Assembly (NCBI GenBank): GCA_017792465.1 | Contig: CP051234.1 | Span: 1,428,606-1,492,605 of the forward strand | Reading direction: 5' to 3' | DNA: 64,000 nt | Source of the DNA: Filomicrobium sp. | GTDB lineage: Bacteria; Pseudomonadota; Alphaproteobacteria; Rhizobiales; Hyphomicrobiaceae | Shown here: piece after piece, positions 1 to 8,490 of the stretch | Numbering within the stretch: position 1 is the stretch's first letter | How the letters are laid out: each line of letters opens with the position of its first letter | Made by a program: the position numbers and the translations under genes | Notes under the pieces: model-generated | Seen by the model: the letters and a program-made list of their open reading frames with translations, nothing else | What the model was told of the DNA's origin: nothing | Databases searched by the model: none

Positions 1-699
1 AGCGGCACGCGCATCACCGAAGACGCGCCCGCGAGCGGCTCGGAATTCTGGATCTTGAACAATACCTCCGGCAATTGTCCGCCAACCGCGCCGATCGTGC
101 CTTTGTCGAATGACCGCAACGCTCTTAACACGGCCATCGATGGCCTGACGGCGAGCGGCGGCACGGCCGGCCATCTGGGCATTCAGTGGGGTTGGTTCCT
201 GCTATCGCCGATGTGGTCGAGCATCTGGCCCTCCGACTCTGCGCCGGTGGCTTATGACGATCCGAAAACTTTGAAGGCGATCGTTTTCTTCACCGATGGC
301 AATTTCACGGCCTTCCACCGTAACGAAAGCGGTGGCGCTTCAAGCTGCAATGGCTCCGGCGATTGCCCGGAATCGCGCACAGAGGCCAAAGCGTTCTGCG
401 ACGCGATCAAAACGCGTCTCAATGCCAAGGGTGAAGAATCCGTTACCATCTTCACGATCGGCTTCGGTCTCGATCCGGAAGGGACGACATCGGGCAACAA
501 TGCGCGCGACACCTTGAAATACTGCGCCAGCTATGATCCCGACGACCCTGAGACCGATCTGGCTCTTCGCAAGAAGCTCTACTTCTTCCCCTACGATAGC
601 TCATCGATGCGGACGGCGTTCCAGAATATCGGCCGGGTCCTGGCAGCTGCTCGCGATGGAATTACGCTGCAAGACCCCTCGCAACTTGCCGGGAATTAA
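1..699 (+). CDS. TadG-like pilus assembly protein with VWA domain, 5' end cut by the window
   Basis: The reading frame is open from base 1, so the gene begins upstream of the window; about 232 residues are visible. They are the C-terminal half of a von Willebrand factor A-type domain: the strand ending FFTDG supplies the conserved Thr-Asp, a IFTIGFGLD strand follows, and the protein ends with a FFPYDSSSMRTAFQNIG helix. The same features recur in the next gene (GWFLLSPMW here, GWYLLSDKW there), so the two are tandem paralogues. TadE/TadG-family proteins are envelope proteins linked to Flp/Tad pili; the membrane-anchoring N-terminus would lie upstream. A strong terminator follows the stop codon. 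Family assignment is fairly sure, pilus role is inferred. Confidence 0.75.
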   Translation, partial: SGTRITEDAPASGSEFWILNNTSGNCPPTAPIVPLSNDRNALNTAIDGLTASGGTAGHLGIQWGWFLLSPMWSSIWPSDSAPVAYDDPKTLKAIVFFTDGNFTAFHRNESGGASSCNGSGDCPESRTEAKAFCDAIKTRLNAKGEESVTIFTIGFGLDPEGTTSGNNARDTLKYCASYDPDDPETDLALRKKLYFFPYDSSSMRTAFQNIGRVLAAARDGITLQDPSQLAGN

Positions 700-750
700 G
701 GAGCCTATCCTGCTCAGCAGGGTTCGCTAAGTCGCTCTCCATATTCATTC

Positions 751-779
751 AAAGGGACGCAAACTTTGCGTCCCTTTTT
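751..779 (+). terminator. Rho-independent terminator after the first VWA gene
   Basis: A nearly loop-less hairpin of 12-13 bp (AAAGGGACGCAAA paired with the complementary arm) is followed by a run of five T residues, 50 bases after the stop codon. Confidence 0.85.
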
Positions 780-1091
780 GTTTGCCGTGTGCGCGCATCT
801 TGGGTTGGCTCGCAAGCCAATTCTTAACCGAATGCTACTTTCGCGGCCTGCCAACTCTTCAATCCACGCGGCCCGCGAAGGCCAAAATCGCAATTCTTAA
901 CGAGTCGTTGCAGCGATAACCTTTTTTGTAAACCTATTCTGCAAGCCAGTTTTAACCGCCAGAAACTTTCGAGAAATTCCAAGCGAGGTTACATAAAATT
1001 TGATCGATTTACGAAAGAACCTGAAAAACTGCAGCGTGCAGAATGCCTCTCAGACGACAAAAAAACCAAGTCGTGGTGAGGCAAGAGACAA
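780..1091. other. Intergenic promoter region of the second TadG gene
   Basis: No gene is seen. The stretch is more AT-rich than its surroundings and holds three TTAAC motifs near 834, 897 and 952. They resemble half-sites of the cell-cycle regulator CtrA (consensus TTAA-N7-TTAA), but none has a good second half. A promoter for the gene at 1092 is expected here; its elements cannot be assigned. Confidence 0.4.
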
Positions 1092-2528
1092 ATGTACAAC
1101 CTGAAAAAACTAGGACGATCCTATTTCTCTGATCGAAGGGGCAGCATTGCTCCACTCTTCGGTCTCATGGTGGTCCCCATGCTGGCAATCACAGGCGGAG
1201 CCATCGATATCGGCCAGGCAATCACAGCGGAAAAAACACTTCAAAACGCGCTGGATGCAGCAACTGTCGCAGCATGCGGCGGTGGTACGGGCGAACAGAC
1301 GACAGAAGAAATTCTGCGCGCTTTTCTTGCTGCCGAACTGGCAGATTCGCGGATGGGCCTGAAGCCGCCTGCGCAAGATGGAAATGCCTCGACCAATATC
1401 GAGGCCAATGAAGTTGAACTTTCCAATACCGAGTTCGACAAAGAAAGCGGCACCTTGTCACCGACGGTCAAGTCGAAGGTGCCGACGACCCTTTTGAAGC
1501 TCGTCAACATCAACTCGATCGACGTCGAGGCAACATCTTCGGTCAAGTGCGGCGCGAAGCGGCTGGAGCTTTCCCTGGTCCTCGACATCACCGGCTCGAT
1601 GGGCAGCACCGTCAGAGGCAAGAAAAAGATCGACTCGATGAAAGAGGCCGGCCTTGACGTGCTCGATATCTTCGACCGCAACCTGAAGGTAGGCGCGACG
1701 CGCATTGCGCTTGTTCCGTTCTCCGAAACGGTCAACGTCGGTTCGCTGGCTGACAGTGTGCGCGGCACGATCAAGAGCGGCACAAGCTCGTCGCTCGGTT
1801 ACAAGAAACTGAAGTTCAAGAACAACTCCAACAAGACGAAAAAGTGGAAGGCTTCCAAATGCGTCTCCGAACGCGTCGGATCGCATGCCTATGACGATGC
1901 AGCTCCGAACTGCTCCGGTAGCTCGTGCTCGGCACCTGTTGGCCACGTCTACACCAGCAGCGGCAGCTGTAATCCTGGCAACGAGATCCAGCCGCTGACG
2001 GGAGACAAGGCCACCTTGAAGGCACAAATCGAAAGCTATCAGCCGTCAGGTTATACTGCTGGTCAAATCGGCGCGGCCTGGGGCTGGTATCTGTTGTCGG
2101 ATAAGTGGGGCTCTTTGTTCCCATCTGGAGCTGAGCCGGAAGCTGCCAATCCTGATGAACTGATCAAAGCGACGATCATCATGACGGACGGCGAATTCAA
2201 CACGCAGTACAGCAATGGCGTTCAGGATCGCAGCACCAGAAGCAGTGCCAACAATGGCTCTTCAAACAGCCAGTTCGAGAAGATCTGCGAAGCGATGAAG
2301 GATCCGAACGGCGATGGCGTCTATGATGAAGATGACTCGGTCGTTGTCTACACGATTGGCTTTGGCCTCAACGAATATAGCTCAACGGCCAGTCGCCTGA
2401 AGAAATGCGCAACTGACAGCACCAAGTACTTCTTCCCTTATGACGGAGATGAACTTCGCGCAGCCTTCAAATCGATCGGCAAGCAGTTGTCGGGTGGACA
2501 GGCTGGCCTGGCGATCGTCCAGAAGTAA
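1092..2528 (+). CDS. TadE/TadG-type pilus assembly protein with VWA domain
   Basis: The 478-residue protein opens with a basic segment and a hydrophobic helix (about residues 18-42) followed by ALDAATVAA, the typical TadE/TadG-like N-terminus that anchors the protein in the inner membrane. A periplasmic linker leads into a von Willebrand A domain from about residue 158. Its metal site reads DITGS (165-169), a variant of DxSxS, and IIMTDGEFN supplies the later Thr-Asp. Several cysteines between residues 250 and 300 could form disulfides. It is a tandem paralogue of the gene at 1-699, and each has its own terminator. Family known to act at the envelope with Flp/Tad pili; no other tad genes are visible in the window, so function is inferred. 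Confidence 0.85.
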   Translation: MYNLKKLGRSYFSDRRGSIAPLFGLMVVPMLAITGGAIDIGQAITAEKTLQNALDAATVAACGGGTGEQTTEEILRAFLAAELADSRMGLKPPAQDGNASTNIEANEVELSNTEFDKESGTLSPTVKSKVPTTLLKLVNINSIDVEATSSVKCGAKRLELSLVLDITGSMGSTVRGKKKIDSMKEAGLDVLDIFDRNLKVGATRIALVPFSETVNVGSLADSVRGTIKSGTSSSLGYKKLKFKNNSNKTKKWKASKCVSERVGSHAYDDAAPNCSGSSCSAPVGHVYTSSGSCNPGNEIQPLTGDKATLKAQIESYQPSGYTAGQIGAAWGWYLLSDKWGSLFPSGAEPEAANPDELIKATIIMTDGEFNTQYSNGVQDRSTRSSANNGSSNSQFEKICEAMKDPNGDGVYDEDDSVVVYTIGFGLNEYSSTASRLKKCATDSTKYFFPYDGDELRAAFKSIGKQLSGGQAGLAIVQK

Positions 2529-2552
2529 GCTGGAAATCCAAAGTGAAAAACG

Positions 2553-2586
2553 CAAAAAGCCCGGTCGCCATGACCGGGCTTTTTGC
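2553..2586 (+). terminator. Rho-independent terminator of the TadG gene
   Basis: Perfect inverted arms around CAAAAAGCCCGGTC and its complement with a short loop (gccat), ending in TTTTTG, 25 bases after the stop codon. Confidence 0.9.
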
Positions 2587-2599
2587 TTTGCGCCTTCTT

Positions 2600-2735
2600 C
2601 CGTCAACACTGCGCAAGCTTGTGTTGACGGCCTAAAGTCGTGTTGGTCGCTCTTTGTTGCCAACACTTTCCAAGGTTGTGTTGGTCTAGCTTCATCTTTC
2701 GCCCACACTTCCCAAGGTCATGCTGGTCCAGAAAC
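2600..2735. repeat. Cluster of type-A palindromic repeats (25-base hairpins)
   Basis: Two clear copies of a dispersed hairpin lie here: GTCAACAC/GTGTTGAC (2602-2628) and CCAACAC/GTGTTGG (2660-2684). A right half-copy sits at about 2635-2647 and a degraded copy at about 2702-2728. The intact copies have an 11-base centre with a conserved AAG. The same element recurs near 7551, 32931, 33101, 33261, 48490, 53590 and 53768, always between genes. No coding sequence is supported. Confidence 0.75.
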
Positions 2736-2736
2736 A

Positions 2737-2761
2737 ACAAAAGGCCCCGTGAGGGGCCTTT
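2737..2761 (-). terminator. Terminator of the minus-strand membrane-protein gene
   Basis: Perfect 9-bp arms AAAGGCCCC / GGGGCCTTT with a GTGA loop. On the minus strand the hairpin continues into TTTTGTTGTTT, just past the stop of the gene at 2779-4011. Confidence 0.8.
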
Positions 2762-2778
2762 CGCGAAGCCTGAGTTTG

Positions 2779-4011
2779 TCAGGCGGCTTTGGAGCTGAAG
2801 GCTGGCGCGTTCTTATCCTCCGTCAGTCCCACTTCGGATTTTAGTGCGATACCAATGTACCGGACCCGTCCTGCAATTTTTGCTTTCTGAACTCCCAACT
2901 CACCAAAGTCACGACCAAATGTCGGAAGTGCTAGTGGCTCCTTGTTCTTCGTGTCACACCAATCACAATACTCTTCGTATAGTGCTGTTGCAGTAAGGCT
3001 CGATCCATCCTGTGTCTCTACCTTTTCCTTGTAGAACCGCTCCACATCGTTTTCGGGAGCGACGAGTCGAGGAGGTGCTGCCGACACTTCTTCTTCGGCG
3101 ATTTCCACCGGATTGTCGTTGGCACCAGAACGCGGCTTTTCTATCGCAACAGCCAGAGGTTTTTCCTCGGGGACTGCCACCGCTGCCGCAGCGGTGCTGA
3201 CCGTCGCCATCTGAGGCGCGGCCGGCGTGTGGCGCTCGTAGATCCGCCACTGTGAGAAGGCAATGTACATGCCGAAAGCAGAACCAACCTCAAGCAGCAA
3301 GGCAACGAACACGGTCATTGCGAGCTGTACGTCCTCGAGTTGGACACCGGTCAGCTTTGCCAGAACCGCGGCCTGCGGGTCTGCTTCGGCGTTGACCGAC
3401 ATGCCATCAAAACTGGCAAGCTTGGTTTGTGCTTTCAGGATCCGCGCATCAAGCGTGGCAGCCTTCTCAGCTGAAGCCAGTTCAGCGACCAATCCGCGAT
3501 ATTGATCACAGAATGCGATGCTCTTCGTAGCGGTCGCATCCGTGCAGGATTTGGTGCTGTCCCAGCGTCTGTGAGTTTTCAGTCCTTCCAGTTCGGATTG
3601 AACCGCCATGATCGGACGGTGCTGCGGGATCCAGCTGAGCTGTTCCTTGGCACTGGCCAATTCAGAGCGCGTGTCCTTATAGATGTCGGACTGGTGAGCA
3701 CGCTGGCCCGCTACATCGAAGCGGTTCAGCGCGGCGTGGCCGAAGGCTGAGGTCAGCGAATAGGCTGTGACCACACCCCAGACCAACATGGACGCGGCCG
3801 CTTGGCTCCACGCCCTGTTCTTTATTGCGGCAAAGAAGAAGAATGGCACAAGGGCCTTCATACAGTCGGCCGCCGCGCTGGCCACACCGTAAATTTGTCC
3901 GTCTAACTCGGTTTTCCCGAGACTCAACCCGAATCGGTAATTCATGGCTGCTGACACGGCGAGTAGTACGCCGGCCGCCAGAATCCCTAATACGCCTAGA
4001 GCATGTCTCAT
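2779..4011 (-). CDS. Polytopic membrane protein with coiled-coil region and primase-type winged-helix C-terminus
   Basis: The start at 4011 was chosen because GAGGGAGAGG lies just upstream; an in-frame ATG at 4137 has no such site. The 410-residue protein has about three hydrophobic segments within residues 5-95, a soluble alpha-helical region rich in Ala, Glu and Lys (about 100-215) and a further membrane segment (LAMTVFVALLLEVGSAFGMY). A Pro/Ala/Glu-rich cytoplasmic linker follows. The last ~85 residues (ALYEEYCDWCDTKN ... FGRDFGELG ... RVRYIGIAL) resemble the winged-helix domain at the C-terminus of D5-type phage and plasmid primases. A membrane protein carrying that domain is unusual, and similar proteins are best known from plasmids and phage-like regions. 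Function is unknown; the domain call rests on pattern recognition only. Confidence 0.7.
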   Translation of the reverse strand: MRHALGVLGILAAGVLLAVSAAMNYRFGLSLGKTELDGQIYGVASAAADCMKALVPFFFFAAIKNRAWSQAAASMLVWGVVTAYSLTSAFGHAALNRFDVAGQRAHQSDIYKDTRSELASAKEQLSWIPQHRPIMAVQSELEGLKTHRRWDSTKSCTDATATKSIAFCDQYRGLVAELASAEKAATLDARILKAQTKLASFDGMSVNAEADPQAAVLAKLTGVQLEDVQLAMTVFVALLLEVGSAFGMYIAFSQWRIYERHTPAAPQMATVSTAAAAVAVPEEKPLAVAIEKPRSGANDNPVEIAEEEVSAAPPRLVAPENDVERFYKEKVETQDGSSLTATALYEEYCDWCDTKNKEPLALPTFGRDFGELGVQKAKIAGRVRYIGIALKSEVGLTEDKNAPAFSSKAA

Positions 4012-4273
4012 TGCCCTCTCCCTCAAAAGAGCTGGAGTAACGCTACCGGTCCAGCTGTGCACTAGACCCGTCAAGAGGCGAACGGGCGTTCCAACCGACG
4101 CAGGACGGCGCCGTTGAAAGATCCATATCCTCATCACTTCCGTGAGCTTCCAGCGTCATCCCCAAATGACTGCTGGCGAAGGTGAAAGGTGTGATCTTTG
4201 CGACGCAGCAAGTTGGCTTGCCTGGAAAACACAACATCATTCCACAATCGAAAGTGCCGCTAGAACTTTGCTA

Positions 4274-4493
4274 TGTGGACAACACGTTAAGTTTTGCAGG
4301 CTGTCATATTTCAAGACGCTTACGAGTTCCTCTCTGCTTTTGACGTTATGCGATTCGTCTCTATTCGTTAAGATAATCAGCCTTGTACCGGTCGGCTGCA
4401 GCTGCGGCTTCTATCTAGGACAGAGTGGCGATGGTTCGCCAAAGGAGGGGTTATCCTCAATCTATCCACATCGAAGTCTGCAGATTTTCCACA
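4274..4493. promoter_or_regulatory. Cluster of DnaA-box-like 9-mers
   Basis: Four 9-mers each differ by one base from the DnaA box TTATCCACA: TTGTCCACA (minus strand, 4274-4282), TTATCCTCA (4451-4459), CTATCCACA (4462-4470) and TTTTCCACA (4485-4493). The last three lie within 43 bases in the same orientation. No exact box is present, so this is a candidate only. Confidence 0.4.
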
Positions 4494-4681
4494 AGTCCTA
4501 GTGCTTATGCACCGACATACCCCCCAGATAACGTACGTGGCTAATTTGCATCGAAGCGGTGTTGCCTCTGCATTCGGCTGAGAGCTAGCTGCAATTTTCT
4601 GCAATATAGCGCATGCATGGTTGCCCAAGTGCACCGCCAAGCGTTAATCATTTGGCGTTCGGCGATGAGTTCTTGGGAACG

Positions 4682-4696
4682 TTAATAATGACTTAA
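4682..4696. promoter_or_regulatory. CtrA-box-like site (exact TTAA-N7-TTAA)
   Basis: TTAA-TAATGAC-TTAA matches the consensus of the alphaproteobacterial master regulator CtrA exactly in both half-sites and spacing. It lies about 230 bases upstream of the gene at 4927 and about 190 bases from the DnaA-box-like cluster. A single short match can occur by chance. Confidence 0.4.
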
Positions 4697-4926
4697 CAGT
4701 TGTAGGACCTGTTGCCGATGTCTGCCGCCTGCGTTAAGGTTCTCGGTGTACTGAGACTTGCTTGAATAGTGTAGTCGGCTGTTTTCGAACTGCTGACATT
4801 TTTGTCCAGTATTTCGGGACGACAGTTTATTTGTTCGGCAAATCGCAAGTTGCTGGTCCGGGCTTGCTTGCATGGCTGAGGCGCAGAGGTAGTTAGTTTG
4901 GCCTTTCGGCTGTGAGGTTGTGTGTC

Positions 4927-5964
4927 ATGCGAAGTATTACGGGTTTGATTTTACTGCTTATTGGTTTCGGTGTCGGCGCTCACGCTTACTTCCCCGATAC
5001 ATTCGACAAGCATGTCCATCTGACGCAAACGGCACGGGTTGAGTCTCCGGTTGGCGTAGGACAGCGGGCTTATTCCGTCACGCCTGCGATCGAGCGGACG
5101 TTCTCACCCGGGCGGGCCATTTCTAGCGACGGGCAGATCCATCGGACCGGAAGCATCAAAACGGTCGTTGAGCCTGAGCATCCAATTCTGACCACGACCC
5201 CGAAAGTCGTCTCGCGAGACGGTTGGAAATCCAGGGTTGTTCGCGTTCGCGCAAGTGGTGACGCGGTTGCCTCAAAGGTTGGAATGCCGACCAACTATTA
5301 TGGGATGGTGCGGGCCGTTCAAACCGAGCTGAAGCGGGTTGGCTGTTATGACGGCCGCATCGATGGCTCTTGGGGCGCCGGTTCTAAATATGCGATCCGC
5401 GAATTCCTGCAGTTGGTGAACTCCGCTTTGCCATCGGATAAGCCGGATCATTTCATGCTGGCGCTTCTGCGTTCGTATAAAGGTATCGGCTGCGATGCCC
5501 AGTGCGGATCCGGCTTCACCAAATCTTCGCACGGACGCTGCCTGCCTTATGCGATTACGGCTCAAGCAGAGACAAATTCTGCGACAGAGCCGGGTCTCCG
5601 CGCGCCAGTGCCGGTTGCACGTCTCGTGCGTCGGGACGGCGTCATGCCTCAGAACGCCAATATTGTCCGTAAGACGCGGCGCGCTCCGCTGCCTGGGATG
5701 ATGGCGATCGGCGGACCTGCGCCTGATCGCTACAGCGCGCGCCAGATTGCGCCTGGGGTCTCCAGTGCTCCGCAGCTGACGAGCACGGCGCCGCAGCCGG
5801 TCGTCCGCGTCAAACCAGTTCATCGCCCGACAGCCAACAAGAGAACCCGCTCGTCCAAGACGCGACGCGCCACGAAAAGTAAAGCCCGCCGTTACCGTTC
5901 TGCATCGCGCCAACGTGCGCGTCGGCGCGCGTTGATCCGGCAGGCCTTCGGCGAGGACTTTTAG
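4927..5964 (+). CDS. Secreted protein with peptidoglycan-binding-like domain
   Basis: The ATG at 4927 has GAGG nine bases upstream; a GTG 15 bases earlier is the alternative. The 345-residue product starts with a signal peptide or membrane anchor (SITGLILLLIGFGVGAHA). Residues ~120-185 form a peptidoglycan-binding-like fold (VQTELKRVGCYDGRIDGSWG ... IREFLQLVN), and a Cys-containing patch follows (GCDAQCGSGFTKSSHGRC). The C-terminal third is disordered and extremely basic (runs of Arg, Lys, Ser, Thr). Such proteins in this group are usually uncharacterised; the domain suggests binding to the cell wall, and the basic tail could bind an anionic polymer. Function unknown. Confidence 0.75.
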   Translation: MRSITGLILLLIGFGVGAHAYFPDTFDKHVHLTQTARVESPVGVGQRAYSVTPAIERTFSPGRAISSDGQIHRTGSIKTVVEPEHPILTTTPKVVSRDGWKSRVVRVRASGDAVASKVGMPTNYYGMVRAVQTELKRVGCYDGRIDGSWGAGSKYAIREFLQLVNSALPSDKPDHFMLALLRSYKGIGCDAQCGSGFTKSSHGRCLPYAITAQAETNSATEPGLRAPVPVARLVRRDGVMPQNANIVRKTRRAPLPGMMAIGGPAPDRYSARQIAPGVSSAPQLTSTAPQPVVRVKPVHRPTANKRTRSSKTRRATKSKARRYRSASRQRARRRALIRQAFGEDF

Positions 5965-6022
5965 GAAAAGTCGGCTGATTGCCGAGAGCTGAAGGCCGAG
6001 ATTGGCGAAAGAAACAGATTTG

Positions 6023-6059
6023 CGGCCGCTGTGGTGGAATAACGCTGCAGCGGCCGTTT
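6023..6059 (+). terminator. Probable terminator hairpin between convergent genes
   Basis: Perfect 9-bp arms CGGCCGCTG / CAGCGGCCG separated by 16 bases and followed by TTTC lie between the plus-strand gene ending at 5964 and minus-strand cutA. The T run is weak. Confidence 0.45.
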
Positions 6060-6148
6060 CGCATTTCGGCTCCAGGACTTGCGGAGAGCTTATCGCAGCT
6101 GCGTTCCTCGACTGTAGCGCTGCCCTGGGCTTCGGCGCTGGGATCTGG

Positions 6149-6487
6149 CTATTTGTCAGGCTTTGCCGAAGTCATCTCGCCGATCCAATCGATATAGCCT
6201 TGCGAACCGCCGGTTGCCTGCCAGCTGAGTACGGCTGGCGTGTCATAGGGATGAAGTTTCTCGACTTCGGCAATCACTTCATCGACGCGGGCCGCAGTCG
6301 TCTTGATAATCATCACGACCTCCTCACCCGTCTCAAGCTTGCCTTCCCAGCGATAAACTGACGTCATTCCATTCAGGATATTAACGCAGGCGGCATGGTG
6401 GCGTTCGACCAATTCACCTCCAACACGCTTTGCTGATTGGAAATCGGGAAAGGTCGTGTAGACAATTGTCGGGGTATTGTCCTGCAA
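6149..6487 (-). CDS. cutA: Divalent-cation tolerance protein CutA
   Basis: At 112 residues this is full length for CutA, a small trimeric ferredoxin-like-fold protein associated with copper and divalent cation tolerance. Characteristic stretches are visible: [20 protein letters not shown] near the N-terminus, [27 protein letters not shown], and the C-terminal HPYDTPAVL. It is transcribed divergently from nadK, with about 105 bases between the two starts. Its biochemical role is still debated in all bacteria; the family assignment is secure. Confidence 0.93.
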   Translation of the reverse strand: MQDNTPTIVYTTFPDFQSAKRVGGELVERHHAACVNILNGMTSVYRWEGKLETGEEVVMIIKTTAARVDEVIAEVEKLHPYDTPAVLSWQATGGSQGYIDWIGEMTSAKPDK

Positions 6488-6593
6488 GGCTTATTCGTCC
6501 TCATATTGCGGCATCTGCGGCGTTTGGGGCGCTCAGATTGCCAAAGCGTCAAGCTGTACGAGACAACAAACTAAGAGAGCAACTTCTGCCACC

Positions 6594-7376
6594 ATGGCCC
6601 AAGCATCTGCCAAATTCGAGTCCATCGCTTTCGTCGCATCCTCGGTGCCAGAAGCCCGCGCAGGGTTACGCAGGCTGGCGCATCGCTATGGCAATGCCGC
6701 TCCGAAAGATGCCGACGCGATCGTTGCACTCGGCGGTGACGGATTGATGCTGCAGACGCTGCACGCCCACATGCACGACCGTATTCCAATTTACGGCATG
6801 AACCGCGGTTCGGTCGGCTTCCTTATGAACGAGTATAGCGAGGAAGACCTGTTGGAGCGCCTGACTGCCGCGCACATTTCGAAGGTTCACCCGCTGGCGA
6901 TGACGGCCAAAGACCGCAGTGGGGAGACGCATAAAAGGCTGGCGGTGAATGAAGTCTCCCTCTTCCGCGAACGCTATCAGGCGGCCAAGCTTTCGATCAG
7001 CGTCGATGGGCGCGTGCGCATGCCGGAACTGATCTGCGATGGTGCGCTGGTGTCGACGCCGGCTGGTTCGACGGCCTACAACCTTTCAGCGCACGGGCCC
7101 ATTCTGCCGATGAATGCGCCATTGTTGACGTTGACGCCGATCAGTCCATTCCGGCCAAGGCGGTGGCGTGGCGCGCTGTTGCCGAACGATGCCAAGATTA
7201 CGTTCGAAGTTCTCGAGCCCTTCAAGCGTCCCGTTAGCGCTGCGGGCGACCACTACGAAATCCGCGATGTCGTGCAGGTCGATGTGGAGCAAGAGAACTC
7301 TGTCGAGCTCTTCATGATGTTCGATGCTGGCCACGATCTCGATGAGCGGATCCTGCTGGAGCAGTTTAGGTATTAG
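6594..7376 (+). CDS. nadK: NAD kinase
   Basis: This is an ATP-NAD kinase (NAD to NADP), the only route to NADP in most bacteria. The 260-residue protein has the diagnostic GGDG motif ([11 protein letters not shown]), the NE-containing VNEVSLFRE segment, and [16 protein letters not shown], all in the expected order. The frame is open further upstream, but the ATG at 6594 gives the family's usual length and start; upstream codons would run into the divergent cutA gene. No strong ribosome-binding site is visible (AAGAGAG lies about 15 bases away). Likely monocistronic; it is followed by repeat-filled DNA. Confidence 0.93.
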   Translation: MAQASAKFESIAFVASSVPEARAGLRRLAHRYGNAAPKDADAIVALGGDGLMLQTLHAHMHDRIPIYGMNRGSVGFLMNEYSEEDLLERLTAAHISKVHPLAMTAKDRSGETHKRLAVNEVSLFRERYQAAKLSISVDGRVRMPELICDGALVSTPAGSTAYNLSAHGPILPMNAPLLTLTPISPFRPRRWRGALLPNDAKITFEVLEPFKRPVSAAGDHYEIRDVVQVDVEQENSVELFMMFDAGHDLDERILLEQFRY

Positions 7377-7706
7377 TGGGGCTCTTCAGTGGCGCCTTCA
7401 GATGCCCACTAGGCATCCGGCGCCGGACAATTCTCCGGCAGCTCTTATTAGTTGGCGCTTCGGATGCCCACCGCTACGCGGCATCCGCGCCATGACAACC
7501 AGCCCTCAATGGGTCCGAAGGGCCAGGGAGCAAGGCGACCCAGCGCTAGCCCAACACCGGCTTGCCGAGTGTTGGTGAAAAGCGCCGCCCGTCCATGCGA
7601 AGCATGGCTCCGCCATGACCGGAGTGGCCTGCGCGTCGCGCGGAACAGCCACGTGAGACACTTTAGTTGGCCCTTCGGTTGCCCACACGGCAACCGGGCC
7701 GAGTGA
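7377..7706. repeat. Composite palindromic repeat region 1
   Basis: No gene is present. Three type-B hairpins are visible at 7391-7424, 7454-7491 and 7669-7700. They have the form GGCSC-TTC-GGNTGCC ... GGCANCC-GSGCC, usually followed by ATGACA. One type-A hairpin (7551-7575) is preceded by the shared module GGGAGCAAGGCGACCC (from about 7527). A small GGTCC-GAA-GGGCC hairpin lies near 7513. The same modules recur at 32921-33345, 48427-48545 and 53580-54000. Confidence 0.8.
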
Positions 7707-8288
7707 TCAACCCTGCCAATGGGTGACGATATCTTCGAGGGCTGGGCGGTCGCGATCAGTCTGTCGCTCGGCTGCCGTTCCGATATAGATGAAGCCGGCG
7801 ATGCGTTCACCCGGCTGGAGGCCAAGTCCGGCGCTCACGGTCGGCGAAAACGCGATCCATTCGGTAATCCAACAGGTGCCAAACCCCATAGCGTTGGCGG
7901 CCAGACACAGGTTGAAGGCCGCAGCACCGGTCGAAAGCAACTGCTCGATTTCCGGCACACCCGGTTTCTCGATCATGCGGCTGACAACGGCGATGACCAG
8001 CGGCGCCCGCAGAAAGCGCGTCCTTTCCGTTTGCAGACGAACTTCGGAGGGTTCCCTGTCGTCCTCGGCGACACAGGCCTTGGCGAACAGCTCGCCGGCT
8101 TTGGCGCGCGCGGGACCTGAAAAGACGATAAATCGCCACGGAGTGAGTTTTTTATGGTCTGGAACGCGCGAGGCGATCGTTAAAATCTCGGTGAGTTCAG
8201 CGTCAGTCGGCCCTGGTGTGGTAAACATCGTGGGCTTCAGTGAACGACGGCTTTTCAGGAGTTCGAGCGTCGTAAGGCTTGTTGTCAT
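7707..8288 (-). CDS. Nitroreductase family protein
   Basis: A 193-residue FMN-dependent nitroreductase-fold protein of the YdjA-like type. Family features include the N-terminal LLKSRRSLKP (phosphate/flavin binding), ASRVPDHKKLTPWRFIVF, the central helix EQLLSTGAAAFNLCLAANAMGFGTCWITEW, and the C-terminal GFIYIGTA. The family reduces nitro compounds, quinones or related acceptors with NAD(P)H; the substrate here is unknown. It is divergent from the VWA gene at 8491, and its 3' end abuts the repeat region. Confidence 0.88.
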   Translation of the reverse strand: MTTSLTTLELLKSRRSLKPTMFTTPGPTDAELTEILTIASRVPDHKKLTPWRFIVFSGPARAKAGELFAKACVAEDDREPSEVRLQTERTRFLRAPLVIAVVSRMIEKPGVPEIEQLLSTGAAAFNLCLAANAMGFGTCWITEWIAFSPTVSAGLGLQPGERIAGFIYIGTAAERQTDRDRPALEDIVTHWQG

Positions 8289-8490
8289 GGGTTCCGTGTC
8301 GGTCGGGATGGCTTTGATACCAGCTTCGGTCTATGGCATGGACGATAATGCTGTCGCGCGAACTGATCGCGGTCAAGAACATTGCCCTGCGGTTCTTTTG
8401 CGCGCACGTCAGCGAAACGGGCAATTTAAAATGGTTCAATGCGCGAATAACGCGATGACAAAAGACAATAACGCGCCGGGAGGTTTGCAG

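Larger units (their letters stand above)
4012..4926. other. Gene-free ~0.9 kb region with DnaA-box-like and CtrA-box-like motifs
   Basis: No convincing gene is present between the divergent genes at 4011 and 4927. The stretch is relatively AT-rich and carries the regulatory motifs listed separately (4274-4493 and 4682-4696). It may hold promoters for both flanking genes and possibly more. Confidence 0.5.

Noticed and set aside
7789-8490. A 234-codon N-terminal extension of the VWA gene
   Set aside because: It lies antisense to the nitroreductase gene; the GTG at 8491 has a strong ribosome-binding site and leads straight into a signal peptide.
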